Shown here in pieces: positions 1 to 15,000 of a stretch of 64,000 bases of DNA. The first letter of the stretch is position 1. Every line of letters starts with the position of its first letter. The DNA is from Bretschneidera sinensis (taxonomy: Eukaryota; Streptophyta; Magnoliopsida; Brassicales; Akaniaceae), in NCBI GenBank assembly GCA_023935145.1, contig CM043704.1, positions 100,773,373 to 100,837,372 on the forward strand, written 5' to 3'. The notes under the pieces are model-generated. The model saw only the letters and a program-made list of their open reading frames with translations. It was not told where the DNA came from and did not search any database. Both the position numbers and the translations under genes were made by a program.

Positions 1-3000
1 ACCCCGGAGTCCAAGACCGCAGACTGGAGTAACCTCCTGAAGGTGGATTTCTGATTTGTTTTTAATTCAGTTATGTATGATCATAAACTAATGGCTTGGC
101 TGGTCATGCTGGTATTTACATTATAAGTAAATTACCCTAGAATTGTGATTGAAGTTTGACTCTCAAAAGTAATTTCATTGTTGATTAAATTACTTTTTTG
201 GCAGGCTGAAATGGACAAAAGTGGAACAGAATTTGTTGAACTAGTCTCTTACTGTACTAACAAAAGTCGAATGGCAGGTACTACTTTTTGTAGTACTCTT
301 GCAAGACATCTAAATGACATAGCAGGTCATTCCTGTCAGGTATCTTGTTTACCTTTTTGCTATTTATGCCAATTTGTGCATCTGTCACATCATTATTTGG
401 GAAAGATACCACTGTATTATAACTTATAGTTGAAATTGTATGCAGGTTATGGCACCTTTTAATTTGATTGTGGGCCTCTATGCCACTGGGTTGTACTACA
501 CCAACTATGATGTTAAGTCCAAAGTTAGTGAAGTTACATCCCCCAATGGAGCAAAAGATGAGTCTGCAATTAGAATTTTGCTTGATGACGGGGATAAATG
601 GCACAATTTAGCTGCTTTGTTGGGTTCATTGGGAAGTTACTTTCATATTGGCTGCAAAGAGAATTGTGCATCATCTATTGTTGAATATAAGGATTCCATT
701 AGTCAAATATGTCCTCCATTGGATTCTAATCATGAGGCCTCTATAAGCTGCAAAGAGAAGAACAGGAAGGCTTATATGTTGTCGTACTTAAATGCATTGA
801 AATTCTTGTGCCAGCCACTTGCTGACTTGATAAATTCGGAGAAAAACCAGATACTTTCTGAAACTGAAGATGCCTTTGATTCTCCTTATCTCCGTGTTAT
901 ACAAGATGCATTTCATCAATTTTGTGATGCCTATTTTTTCCTCCACCGGTAATTTTCTATGCTTCTTGCTTTGTTGTAGCTGCTAGGAAAGGAGATCTAT
1001 TGTTCTTTTATGCATTTATTTTTCAGGAATTTTTTTCTTTCTGAAAGGACAAAAGAAATGTAATAATCTATAAATTAGGTCTTACTTTTCTTTTGAATCA
1101 TAAATACTTGTCCTGTGTGTCTTTTAGTACATTTGGTTGATATTATGGAGAGCGAGAGCAACATTTACTGCTTAAGTCATCAATTATTCTGTTAGTTGAA
1201 GTTGGACATAATGTTTGCTTCCTTTCTTTCTTAGTTTCTTCACTTTATGTTTAAGTATAATACATCAATTGAAAAGGCCCTTGAGAGGTTGAAGTCTAAA
1301 GACTAGTAGGCTAACAACCTACTTGAATGTTATATCATGCCAAGTTATAGGTGATACGGAAACTTGTATATATGCTTAATACTTTGATTCATTGCTTTTT
1401 TTTATAAGTAATAATTTGATTCATTGCTTTTAAGTTGTCTTGCATAGTTAAGTGCATAAATCATCAATCATCTATATTATTTATTATCATTATCTTTTTA
1501 TGTTTTTAGATGTATGTCTGAAGAGGAGAGAGACGGATTTGATGATAACAAGACAATACTTAGTGTGGCTGTGGCTGCTTTCATTCTCTCCATCAGAACA
1601 CAATATAAAATGAAGGTTGCCGTTCTTGTGTAATATTGAAAATGGCTGGAATGATTTTTATTCTCTTGTTCCATTCTTGATTTTCTTAAATCATTGCATG
1701 GATGGGATGCTGTGTATCTTTCAAGATTTCACTTTAGCTAATTGGTTTGCCTTTTCTTATTTTAGAAGAGTGCGCATCTAGTTAAGCACGTCAATGCCAG
1801 TGATTGGATTCAACCTCAGGCGCTCAAATATATATTTGCCTCTCTTTACAATGTTGGTGTAGTTCTGTACAGAAACAAACAACTGAAAGAGGTACCTTCA
1901 CATAGAATGATTTGATTCTTTATTGAATTGCTGTTGTTGACATGTTGTTAGTATGTTACTTACTTGCATGATCAAAATGTTTTATAACTTGCAGTCGAAG
2001 TATTTGATATTAATGCTTTTTTTCTTCTTCCAAATGCTCCTTTTTTCCATATTTAACTTTTTCCCTGACTGTGATGAGTTTGCTCTGCACAGTTATATTT
2101 TAAGGAACTGTAGAAGTACAGAGCAAATATGGTGAGTATGGTCAGTGTAGTACTGGCATTAAAAGTCTATTTTGATTGATTTAAGGCTACAAGCAGGCAT
2201 GGAAGCCTATTGTAGTGCTGATGTAATGACGCACATATTCTCTCTTTAACACACATTCTCATTGAAATAGGCTGAGAAGTGTACTTTTGCATTTGTGTAT
2301 GATGGAATAGAAGCATTTGCTATGGCTAATGGTATTTTTATTATTTGTATAAAAGTCAATTAACAGCTAGTGCCACGTGGAGTTGGGCTATCAAAGGAGA
2401 AGTATAGAAATAGTTTACAGATGTAATGATCACTATCCATGAAGGAGGGATTAGAAAAGTAGAGTTAATTCCATGTGTTAATCATATCCTCTCACATAAA
2501 AAGATGAACATTCTTGTATTTACTAATTATTTTAATTTTTGCATTGGAGCTTGTGGTTCATATAAGATATTGATCTATCTTTGCAGGCTTCAAGTGCATT
2601 AAAATTATGTTGTAGAGCATCCTGGACTTGTGTTGTACTTCTGTGCCAGATGTTTGTTAACAAATCAGAGGTGTCCCATGATGATCTGTCAGAGGAAGCT
2701 ATTATTCACTTTGTCACCGAGGCATGTAACAGATGCGCATTTTTCTTGGATGTTCTCCAGCAATGTGGCAATCATAAGATTAAAAAAGTTATTATAGACA
2801 GTCTTGAAAGTTGGTCTGTGGCTGGAAGCTTGTTCAGAAGCCTGCCTGGTCCTATGCCTATGGTGAAACAGTGGGTTAAGGTAACATTTGAAAAGATCTC
2901 CAACTGTTCTTCTTATATTTTCCTTGTTTCTGACTTATAAAAAAATATTTTCCTTTTTTCTGCTCCCTGATTGTTGTTTAATTGTCAGATAGAATGTAAA

Positions 3001-6000
3001 CTTCATAAGAATGTCATCGCTGGGAAACATCCATCCTTATATTCTTTGCTGCCATCTTCTGTAAGGGTGTCAAAGACGGTTGGAATAATATTAGAGCAGG
3101 TTTGGCTGCTTAAACAAATGTCCTACTTTTTGTTCAATTTTGTTTTAATTTTGATATTCATTGTCCATGTTACGAGTGAATTTTATGGTCTAATTTGCTT
3201 ATGACTAACAGCTATTTGCTTTACCCTCTTTCCTTGAATTGAATGTAGGAGATTACTAATAGCTAATTGTTTTCCTCCTTTTTCTTTTGGCCTTGAAATG
3301 TGTGTAGGAGCTTCTTGCATATGAAGAAATGTATCCTCTGCACCCAGAACTATGTCGGCTGATGCAAATGGAAATAATAGATATTCTCTTGCAAGATGTA
3401 TACATCACACAAGAAAATTGTTTACAGAAATCAAGAATTTTACTCAGGAAAGGAAAAGCATTAAGGGCCTCTGGGGTTGAATGTTTGAAGGACTGTATCC
3501 AGTGTTTGTCAGGTGCAATATCTATAATAGTAAGTTAGTTCTATTCAATAACTTTTTACCCCTTCCCTCTTGATAAATATTTAGTTGCAAAGCTATGCTC
3601 TTTCAAGAGTTGCATCTGTGATTAACTTGAAACAGTCAATGGAACAGAATGACTTGTATCTTGAAACACATAGCCTTGGAACTTCACCTTGTCATCAATT
3701 GGCTGTTGCTTATTCCTTACGAGCATTATGCATCCAGGAAGCTGAACCAAATTCAAAGGTGTTAACACATAAAAGGCTAGTCTTCAAATCGAGTAATTTG
3801 TGATTAATTGCTTTGGATTTCATTACTGTTGTGTAGGACTGAAAATTAAATTTACATTGTTACTGGGTATTTGATTGTTTTTTTCCTTATGAGCAGCAAA
3901 TCTTTCAAGATATTAATACTGCCCTAAATCTGTGGTCGAGGATTACCATTCCAGATCATTGCTGTGCAGATGGCGAGTGCAGTATGCCTCCTGAAAATAC
4001 ATTGTTGTTACTGTATAATATAGTTGATTTGTTATCGATGAAGGTTAGCTTGTTAATATTATTGGGTGCTGTTTGTATCATAATGCTTAACTGAAATTTT
4101 GACATATTATAAACATTACTTTTGTTCAGGGTTGCATTGAGCTTCACCATGACATATATAAGCTGATTTTTAGATTGTTTAAATGGAAGAATGTCCGGTT
4201 GGAGAATGGCTTGGCCATGTTACTGGAGTCCAGAAGGCTCAGTCACGCTCTTTGTGTTTCACCCATAAGTGAGGAATTCATCCAGAACTTATCAGAGCAC
4301 TGTGGTGATCTTTCGAAGTCTATTGATTTCTGGATGTGTTGTCTAAAGGGATCGCACACATTGCTGCTTGGGTTCCAACAGAATTTCTCGTTCTTACTGT
4401 CTAACTTTCCCCATGCCTCTTACAATCATAACAGTCCTTTTAGATCAGATATCATAGTTGATGATGTTAAAGAGGCAGCTTCTGAACTCATTTCAAGTGT
4501 AAGAACCTCCCAATTAGCTGTCATTTTTATTTTTCCTAATTTTTTTTCTTGCCCTTGGATGTTAAATGATCACTGTTTTGTTTGCTAATATCCTTATAGG
4601 TTCCTCCAACCAGTCGTTCTGCTTTCCTTGCTGGATGTCTCTACTATGATCTGTGTGAAAGACTCATTTCAAATGGACGACTATCTGAGGTAAATTTTGC
4701 TAGAATTTGCATTTGTATTTATGTTACAAAAAATGAATGTTTTCATGAAAAGATGTGCTTGTGCATGACTTTTAGTCAATATATGTAACATAAATCATAT
4801 CACTTCTGTTGGAATGCATCTGTTCTACTACCTGTGGGTTATAAGACGATTTGTAGATTTTTCTCAGTAACGATAACTTGCTTAGAGAGGAGTTATGTCC
4901 TTGTGGGAACCATGACTCCCTTACTTCTTGGATTATTCTGGACACCTGGGATTACTCCATGGTATTGAACCTTCTTATTTGAAGTTTCATACAGTTCGGA
5001 GTCTTTGAACAAGTTGGACTTGCTGTGAACTGATCAGGATATGAATTTCCTTTTATTTTGGAAATGATGTATACTCTAAGTTACTTAGACCCTTCATTTA
5101 ACCCTAGATTACCCCTTTCAACAGGATACTGCACTGGTAATTGGCTGCAAAACACACTTTAAATTAATAGAAAATCTATGGAAGTAGATGCATGTAAAGC
5201 TTGGACATGAATTCACACCTTACACTGGTAGCAGAGCAAGTACAAGAAAATAACAATTTTATTTTTTCAATTGTCCTTCAAATATAACATAAGTTAGTTT
5301 TATTTAATTCTTCGTAAATAATTGAGGTGCTCTGGCTCTTAAGATATTTTGAAAATTGATGTTTCCGAGTTCTTGCTCTTTGTTCTCACTCTGTAGATGA
5401 ATTTGTATCCTTGGTTCTGTGCTTTATGGCAAGATGCTATACTTATCTCTGCTTGCATGTGTTAGGATATTTGTGACGACTTTTAAAGTTTACCTCTACT
5501 TTCTTCTCAAAAAAAGAGTTAACCTCTACTTTTCTGTTGGCCTATGTTTGGCAGCATTCAGCCTAGTATGACTCATGGGCATATCCTTCCCGCTCAATTT
5601 CAATCTTAACTTAGTCACTCTATCCTGATTCATATGATAATATATATTCTCTCTGCCTCTGTCTCAGTCTCTCCACAAGACATGTACCAATAAGCTTGTA
5701 AACATTATACATACAATAATGTTTTTATCCCTCAGCTTGTGCCTTTAGAAAGTGAGAAATAGAATAACATGGATCATGGACTGAGATCTTGGGATTGTTA
5801 ATTATAACTATATTACTCTCCTGGCTGCAACTTGTTTTAACTGTTGTAGTTATTTGAAGTTTTTGAAAGCTACTAGACTTATTTGAATTTTTGCACTCTT
5901 TATTTTGGCTAGTACACATAAAAAATTCTTTTAAGCTCATTTTAATTTGTTCTTATCTTTCCATTGTAAATGTTCTTTATGAGTTTTTCCTACTCTCTAG

Positions 6001-9000
6001 GCTCTTTCATATGCAAAAGAAGCTCACCGATTACGCACTCAACTTTTTCAAGAGAAATTTAAGTATTCTGTTGAGCAGCAGGTTGAAAAGTACAATGATG
6101 CTGGGGTAATGATCGAGAAGTTTGCTTATGGTCTTACAAATTTTCAAGTGTTTAAATCGGTTGCTAGTGAATTTTGGTCCTTTGACACGGTTAAAAGAGA
6201 CATTAATGGCTGTTATTTTAGTCCGTGGAATATACTTCAATGTTATCTGGAAAGCACTCTTCAGGTTTGACTTATCTTCTTTTCCTCTTAAACCTTCTAA
6301 TCCACGTTTAAATGCAGACCCCTTGTCATTTATTAATCATGTTGGCTCAATATTTTTGATTACTCATATCACATGCAGGTTGGAATTGTCAATGAACTGA
6401 TTGGAAATGGTGTAGAGGCTGAAAGTTTTCTGTTGTGGGGGAAAAATCTCGCTTGCTCGCAAAGCTTATCTCTGTTCATAGTTGCTTTTGGTTCTGTCTT
6501 AGGTATTAATCTCGACTTCTGTTTATCCTTATTTTCTTGCATATTCGTCTCACTGTTAATATTTCATCATCTACTTGTCGAGAGAGACAGGGTAATCAAC
6601 CTACTCATTACTTTTACATCAGGAAAACTATACCACAAGAAACGACTTTGGGATTTGGCAGAAAAAGAACTTCAAAGTGCCAAACAAATATTGGTAGACA
6701 GCGGCAAAGATATTTCTTGCTTAAAGTGCAGACTGATGCTGGAAGTCACTGTTGATCAGCATCTTGGTGATTTAGCCCGTAGTCATTTTGATTGTGCTGC
6801 TGGGAGTTCTCCAATAGAGAGATTATCTTATGCTGAAAGCCTGTACAAATCAGCTCAAGACAAACTAAATCTTTCTGTGTGGAAAAACTGCATTAGTTGT
6901 CCCAAAGAAGCAAGTGAGGATGGCATAATGGCACCTTGTGGGAAGAGTGTTAAATATGGTGCCAGTAATTCTTCTGCTTGTTCTGCTGCAAATCAGTCAC
7001 ATGCAAGGGAACTTTCTGCAAAGGAAGGGCCAAAAGCAAAGGACACTAAAAAATGTAGAAAAACTAAGAATGCACCTAAATGCTTGCTAAAGGACCAAAG
7101 TTTGATATCTGAGCGTGGTTCAAGGTTAACTCGTTCCAGGTGTCAGTCATTAAAGGACCAAAGTTTAAGCAGTTCTGGTGATATGCAAATTGGTGTTTCA
7201 AAGCAATTGACTGGTAGTGATGTATCTGATTTTCTTGATATTTGTAGTAAAAGCGAGCCACTGTTGGAAGCGAAAAGTTCAATGGTTGGTACTTGCATTT
7301 GCAACAAAATGAAGTGTCGGCTATGTCTTCCTAGGGAAGTTATGGAATCTGGGTTACTGAGCAATTTTGTAAGTTTGAAATGGGAGTTTGTTCGTAGACG
7401 GCTTTTATTGAGGGTACTCACTAGCCTAGGTATGGTTGCAGCTTCATGTGACAACTTTATATGCACACATGCCTCACAAATAAACTTGCTTGCAGCTGCA
7501 TGATGTAAAGTTATATGCACATATGCATGCACAATCACACTCTAGTTACTTGGCACATGATGTTTTCTTGTTAATAAAATGAATGGGCATTATAACTTTT
7601 TAAAAGTTAAATTAGAAGAGAACAAATTATTGCTGCTGTATATAAGTAAACTGAGATTCAGTAACACTTTACCTTTCAGAACTTATAAAAAAAAAACACT
7701 TTATCTCTCGGAATTTCTGATAAATATGCTTTTGGGCCATCCTTGGTACCATTAGTTTGGAAAAATATCTACATTTCTAATTCCCAGTAAACACATTTGG
7801 TTCATGATATATTCTCGCAATATACCTTTTATTCCTCTGTTAAGTTTTGCAGAGCTTTTTTCTTTTGGTCAGTCGGTGGATAAAACTTTCTACTGTCAAG
7901 TTTTTAAAGTTTTGGACTTAATTGAAAATAACTTTATTGATAGATATGCAACTAATTTTATGAAAAGAAACAGGATTGTTAACGTGTCTTGATTATCCAT
8001 TTGGTTACCTCCCGGCTTCCCAATATATTTAATTTTTTACATGTTCCCTCCTCACTCCCTTTTTACTTGTAAAAAAAAATCTGCCCTGCTTCCCAAGAAA
8101 AAATTGCAATGCTAACCTAGTTTGATCTCTTTAGTTTGTTTTAGTCAAACTAGAACAGGATCTTTAGTGAATTGTTTATTTGTGAAATTGGGTTGGTATT
8201 CAATTTATTTATGTAGATTTACTGAAAGTTGTAACATATTTATGCAAGATTTGGTTGAATTCGATATAATTATAGTTTATGAAGAGTATGGTGCAGTGTT
8301 GCTTATAGGAAGATTGTTTGAGATGATTATAGTTTAGGAAATAATGTACTGCAGTTTTGCGGGGGTTTCCTACGGTTCTACCTTAGCACCATTCTGATGA
8401 GCATAAGGGTTGGAGAAGAATTAATTTCTTTTCACTGATGATTTTGTTCTATCTTAGAATTGGTTTAAGAAGTAGGAACAATCATTCTTCAGAGGTTTGA
8501 GTAGGTGAATAAGTTGAGTGTTGCCATGCCAATGGTTCTCCAAGAAAGATTGGTTCTGTTTCAAAAGTTTTTGAAGTTGTAAAATAAGGTGACATGACAT
8601 GTTTGATAGACGAGAAAGTAGGCAGCTACTTTTTTTTTTTTTTTTTTTTTTTTTTGTGAACTATGATTAAAAGATGGGTTTCACAAAGGCCATCAACTTA
8701 GTCTAAATGGCAGAAGGAGTAAGTAAAATCTAAGTGCTTTGAAGGAGAGAGGAAATGAACCGATGTTAGTATCAATAGAGATGCACACTAACTGTGTTTA
8801 GATGTATAACAAATGATATGTTTTTTTTTCTGTTTACCCTTGGCTCTTGTTTGCATGGACCACATAATTATCTTCATTGTATATTTAAGTTTCATGTATT
8901 TTCCTTATAGTTTTAGCTTTTTCGTTTTCTTTATTCTTTTTTGGTTTTTCAGGAAAATGCTTGGGAAATCGTGGTCAAACACATCAGGCACATGAAATTA

Positions 9001-12000
9001 TCTTGCATAGTATTTCTGTCTTATTTAGCAGAGACCCATTCTGTCATAGTGGCCCTTCTGTTTTCCTATTGCTTGATTTGATTGGGAAGGAGCTCACAGG
9101 AGATGTGTTCGCTGTTGAACATGCAACAATACTTTACAACATATGTTGGTTCTCTCTAAAGGATTACCATTCTAAGGATACCAGGTATTTATTGTAGGTA
9201 GATGTGTTTTGTTCTAGTATCTTTTTATGGGTCTATGATAATGTAGTTTAACGGATGTTTACTGCATTTTTTAAATCAAGAAAATTGGCTTTTGTTTTCA
9301 ACTTAAAGACTTTTGTTTAAAACGTAAAGACGTAATTTTACAAGTGTGTAAGGATGCAAAGTGGTATCTCTTGCAATAATTTATTTAAGAATTTTTTGGG
9401 CACTAAATTCAAAGAGAATAGTATGTGGAATCCAATCATAAAGTTTGAGAAATAATTGGTTGGTTGGAAGAGGCACTATCTATCAAAAAGGGGGAGATTG
9501 ACTCTTACTCTTATTAAGAGTACCATTTCTAGAAAGTTATAAAAAAATTACTTTTTCTAGTGGTGTGTGCTTGCGTTTTACAAATATAATAAATAAACAA
9601 AGGTTCGGCAATGAGTATAAGTACCATATGACAAGGTGCAAAGTGGTTAAACACCAAATTGAGAGAGGACCGATGGGATTAAAACTCTTAAGTCTTTTCA
9701 ATGAAGCCTTCCTTGGTAAGTGGTTGTCGAGGTTTATGATTGAAAGAGAATACTTGTGGAGGAAAGTCATTGTAGGTAAGTATGGTATAGATCATAAACT
9801 CATAATTTATGGGCTTCCAAAGTTGATAAAGGACCATATCAAGTGAGAGCATGCAGATAAATTAGAAGGGGATATGATGCTTTTACCCCTTTTACTTGTT
9901 TTGAAGTGGGTAATGGGGAACCATCCGGTTTTGGCCTGAACTAAGGTGCAGCAAAATTTGAAGATACAATTTCCAGACATCTTCTCTATTGTGAGGGAGA
10001 AGGATGCCTTAGTTAGTTCCTATGTTGACTTGTCGGACGGAGGAATTATGTGGAATGTCTCATTTAGCCTGAATATTCATGATTGGGAACTCCATAATTT
10101 AGGGTGTTTTTTTTTTATGGATTTATGGCGTGACTGCGGACTTAGAAGTGGAGGATAATGTTAGGTGGAAATTGAAGAAAAAAGGGTTATTTTGAGGTTA
10201 AGCCATACTTTTCCAGCTATTTTTCTCACTCTCATTTTGTAATTAATTTTATATTCACGTAGCTTTATTTTATTTGAAAAACTTCTTACTGTATTTCACT
10301 CTGAAACAATATGTTCCTTTGCCGTATTTATAACTTACCTTTGACCAATATTGACTTCTTCTTTAGAAGTATAAGATTAGGTCATGTACAAGCTGAAATC
10401 TGTTTTGCATCTATATGAAATCCAATACTTAAGCTGGGTTGATTAGAATGTTTAGTTCATATTATTAACTACTGATAGCATATATGCTATATCTTTTGAG
10501 TTGGTGCCTTGCTTTGCTCTGGTGTGTGCAGATAACAGGAATGTTCTTTCTTCATTTTGACGATGTTGTCTAAACTTTTAATTTTGTTTTTCTAGGTTCA
10601 GTTTTTATTTTTCTCATTGACTCCAATAAATCCATCAATTTGGTTGCATCGTTGCATATGTCATGCACTTGATGGAAATTTCTGGTCGATCAGCAGAACT
10701 TTTACTTCTTGTATCATGCTCAAACATGTAAAGAAAATGCATAAGTAGTTGGGCTTGAGAAACTACTGTTGCAACATTCAGGACTATATGAATTTCAATG
10801 CCCCCTTAGAGTATTTTTTTTCTTTTATATTGCTTGGCGTGTGTATATGCGTGCGTGCATATGTATTTTGTATATATGCCATAAATAAAAGCATATTATA
10901 GACTTGGTGGAACATCTTCATTTGGAATTCTTATGTATTATTAACGTTAATCCCTTTCTCCTCATGTTATTATCTTCACCAGGGTCGTTTGTTGTGATCT
11001 GTCTCACATTCAATTAGCAAAAGTGGTGTCTTGGTTGACACTAGCCTTTGTACTCTGCCGTGAGGTTCCTATACTTTTCCAAAAGGTAAAGCCTTTTTTC
11101 TAAATTGCGTATTGTAATAATTTTGACGTCTTATCTTTTGAATAATATTAGTTTTGAAGTTCTTAGATAAATATCTTGCTTCAAAATGCTTGATATTGGC
11201 TTCATGTCAAAATTGTTAGTGAGAGAGGTTCAAGGCGTGTAACAATAAAAAATTGTTAATGGTACACTTGGCTGAATATGTTAGGTGGTTAGGGCAATGT
11301 CATCTATTGATTGTAAGGAGTTGATACTTTCTTTTTGAGCGGGTAAGGAGTTGATCCTTTTTCTTTGACTCACCATTATTTTTGCCATATGATTGATGCT
11401 TCAAATGGATATGGATATAAACAAAACTAGACGAGTTACGTAAAATAAGTCATTAGTTTTCCCTTTGAAGTTTGGACTAGCTTTTAACACCTTAGATTTG
11501 TGCTTGTGGCTTTCAAATAAGAATCTGAGGGCCATAATCCAGCAAGTAGGTGAAATTCTGGTGATAAATTTGGTATTCTGATTTTATTTTATCATGTACC
11601 GTGTTTTTCTTTTCATTTTTGCATTGGCAATTTTCTGGCAGTGCTCCACTTTTTGGTGCGATTTATATCCTCGCATGTGAACCATGTCCTGGAAAGGTGC
11701 TTGCGAGTTTATTTGGTAATGGCATAGTTATTAAAATTGTATGGTGCATGATTCGAATTGGTATGCATAACCAAATTCATTCTGAATCGGTGTTGAATTG
11801 TATGAATCAAATCAAATAGTATTATTCTCCCGATTTAGTAAAGCTTAATTTTTTCTTTTTTTTAAAGTAATTTATAGAAAAAAGGGTTTAAGACTCGATA
11901 TGTTTAGGGTTAAAATAAATATAATTCACTAGTTTTCTTCTTTCATTTAAGGTTCTAGGACTTCTTGTAGAGAACAAACAATTTCATAAAACATTCATAA

Positions 12001-15000
12001 GGTGAGTATTTTTACATTTTGCCAATATTAGATGCATTTTTCATACACGTGCGCACACACGCGTATTGTCATAATATATTTCTATTTATACAATAAATTT
12101 ATTTAGGACAATATATTTAGATCTGTTTAGAACAATATATTTATTTTTATATTCCAACAAAATATATATCATATTATCATGAAGCGTTTATTTATATGAT
12201 ATCGATATTCTTCGTATCATACAGTGCACTTCTTCGATAAGGTCACGTGATCATCCAAAGATCAATTTATAACATATTGTTTACATGTAATAACGATTTA
12301 CAATTGATTTTGAGAACTTTTATTAAATCTTACGATTCTCAATTCACAAAACTATGATTTTGTTTCACGATTTGAATCTCGATTTGACATTGTGGGGAAT
12401 GGGATAAAGTCTTGTACTAGATACTGACTGAATCTAGGTTCATTTTTATTAGATAATATAAAGAGCCAAAAGGAAATTTTCTTCTGTATTCTTGCTTTAA
12501 AGTCTGAGTTGAATTGGCTTAGGTCCATGGCCTCCCTGCAGACTCATGTCTAATTGCACCTTTCGAGTGTATAAATGTTACAGAAATTTGCAGTCTGATC
12601 TCTGTTTAATAATGTGGATTTGAGTTGTTATTGAGGTATACAAATTATGTGCTTGTAAGTCGAACTGATTTGAAGTTTTGAACTTTAGTATTGACGTTCA
12701 AGTTAGACTTGGATCTTGATTCTTCTTTGTGCAGCATTTCTGAAAGTTTCTGTGGATTTTCTGAATGCAGATTCCCTCAATATTTTACCTTAAATTCCAT
12801 GTGTTGTAATTGCATTGCATCCAATTTTGATCTTTCTAGTTCTTATGTTCTTGCCCATGCATATGGCTTTGGAGATGATTGAATTTTTTTTTTCATTATA
12901 ATGCAACAGGTTTCAAGATTTCTTGCTGCTATATATTTACTTTCTGCCTCAAAGGAAGATTTCTCTTTGTCATCTTCTTGCAATGCACTATCTGAAAGTC
13001 ATTGGGCTTCATATTTTCATCAAGCTTCTCTTGGGACTCATATTAGTTACCAGTTCTTTTCAAATATGAGTGGGAGACATAAAGCCCCGCACCTTATGGA
13101 GGCTGAGGTCAGTCTTCATGTGTATCATTTTGCCATCTCTTTAGGTCTACTCCTACAAAGAGAATGAATAAAAAAACTTGTGGGTACAATTTTGGATTCT
13201 CTCTTTGGTTGATTTGCTTGTCTGTCATTTTAATCTATTTGCATGGCTGTGCCATAGCCCAATTGATACCCACACCTCTCCTCTAAAGAAGAGGTCCCAA
13301 GTTCAAATCCTCTCACCCCTAATTATCGCATTTGATTAAAAAAAAATTATTTGCATTAAATCCTTGATGCAAATAACTCTTGAGGCTATACTTCTTCAAG
13401 TTCTCACGTGTGACCACTAGAGATATGGGTGCATGATTTATGCCTTATACATTTATAATTATTTCATTTTTGAAGTTACAATTTTTTCGAGGGTCTCCAC
13501 CTCATGGTAGATTTTCAAATCTCATGCCCAGGATACTTGCTGTGCAAATTTCAATTTTTGATATTTTGAGTGCAGTGTTTGAAGATGAGTTCAGTAATCT
13601 TTTGTTTTGTTATATGTAAGTTATATTTAGCTTTAGTCATATAGAGTTAAACTCTTCAAAATACTTGTTCTTATGCTTGCATAACCATATTTTTTTATGA
13701 ATGTATTTTTGACATCTAGAATTTTCTGAAGCTTTTTTTCCCGTTCAATTGATTGTTCCAAAAATTTAGCTTCACAATTTTAAATCATTTGACTCACATT
13801 GTATAATTACCATGCCTGCGTGCTCCTATCTGTTTTGTGATAAGTTATTTGTTTCAAAAATTATAGTGTTGCACTTGTTTACCAATTAGTTGTGAAGATA
13901 TTAGAAATGTTTGATATACTCATTTTGATTGCTCAACACTGGACTATTGTTGAAAAATATCCCCAGCTTTTCTTTTGTGGGTTATTTATGTATTTATTTG
14001 AAGTGGAAGGTTTCTGACTATATGCCAGGAAATGGATGCATAAACTATTTCTTTAGTATGGCATGAAATGTTTCTTGATCATCTAAATTTCGTTTTTCTC
14101 AATGGAGCACTTGTCTGGTGACTGAAACGCCTAATCTATACCTTAGTTAATATGATAGTTCTGTTTTCAGGGTTCACACGCAATTGGCTCAACTTGCATA
14201 GGCTCAGAAACATTGGACTTACCCAGGTCTCAGCTACCACATCTGCTGAATAAAGCATACCATGGTTCAAATCACAAATTTACTGAAAATTTCTTTCCTT
14301 TTAGCTGCAGGCTTGCTCCTGATTCTATTAACGATCTTGAAAAGTTTGTAACAGACTTCTTTAAGGGCCTTCCTTGCACCCCAGTCATCTGCATTAGTTT
14401 GTTTGGAGGTGCTTCTGCTAGTTTATTACAGGAATTGTTACTTTATCCTTCACATGTTCGTGCATGGATGTTATTATCACGCTTGGATTCTAAGAGTCAT
14501 CCTGTTGTCATACTTCTGCCTGTGGATTCAGTTCTACATGGTACTTCACTTAACACTGATGGATATTTTTTTTATTCACAAAAATCAGAGACATTCTATA
14601 TTTCCTCGTACAAATAAGTTATAGCATGATAAATAATGTTTAATATTTAATCAGAAATTTCAGATGACGACGCAAATCCCAGCTTTGCGGAAGTATCTGA
14701 GGGCAAGGATGTGGATAAACGATGGCACTGCCCATGGGGTTCCACATTGATTGATGATATAGCTCCAGCATTTAAACTCATATTGGAGGAGAACTATAGA
14801 TCATCTTCAATTTTCCCCATAGAAGATAACAAAAAGAATAGGTCTTTATGGTGGATGTGGAGAAAGAAACTCGATCAGCGTCTTGGTAAATTGCTAAGGT
14901 AGGTTATGTCTCCGTTAAATCATGCCTTACGTGTTTGTGGACTTTCACAGACCAATTAGTTTTGGGGTCTTGGTAAATTGCCAAGGTAGGTTCTCTCTTT

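Noticed and set aside
7411..7416. Alternative separase donor agg|gtactc at 7413
   Set aside because: It would put exon 16 out of frame; the donor at 7429 gives the continuous [14 protein letters not shown] reading.
11601..11819. Open frame with [20 protein letters not shown] as an extra separase exon
   Set aside because: The flanking exons (…VPILFQK and [11 protein letters not shown]…) already join in frame, and the segment runs into a dispersed repeat.
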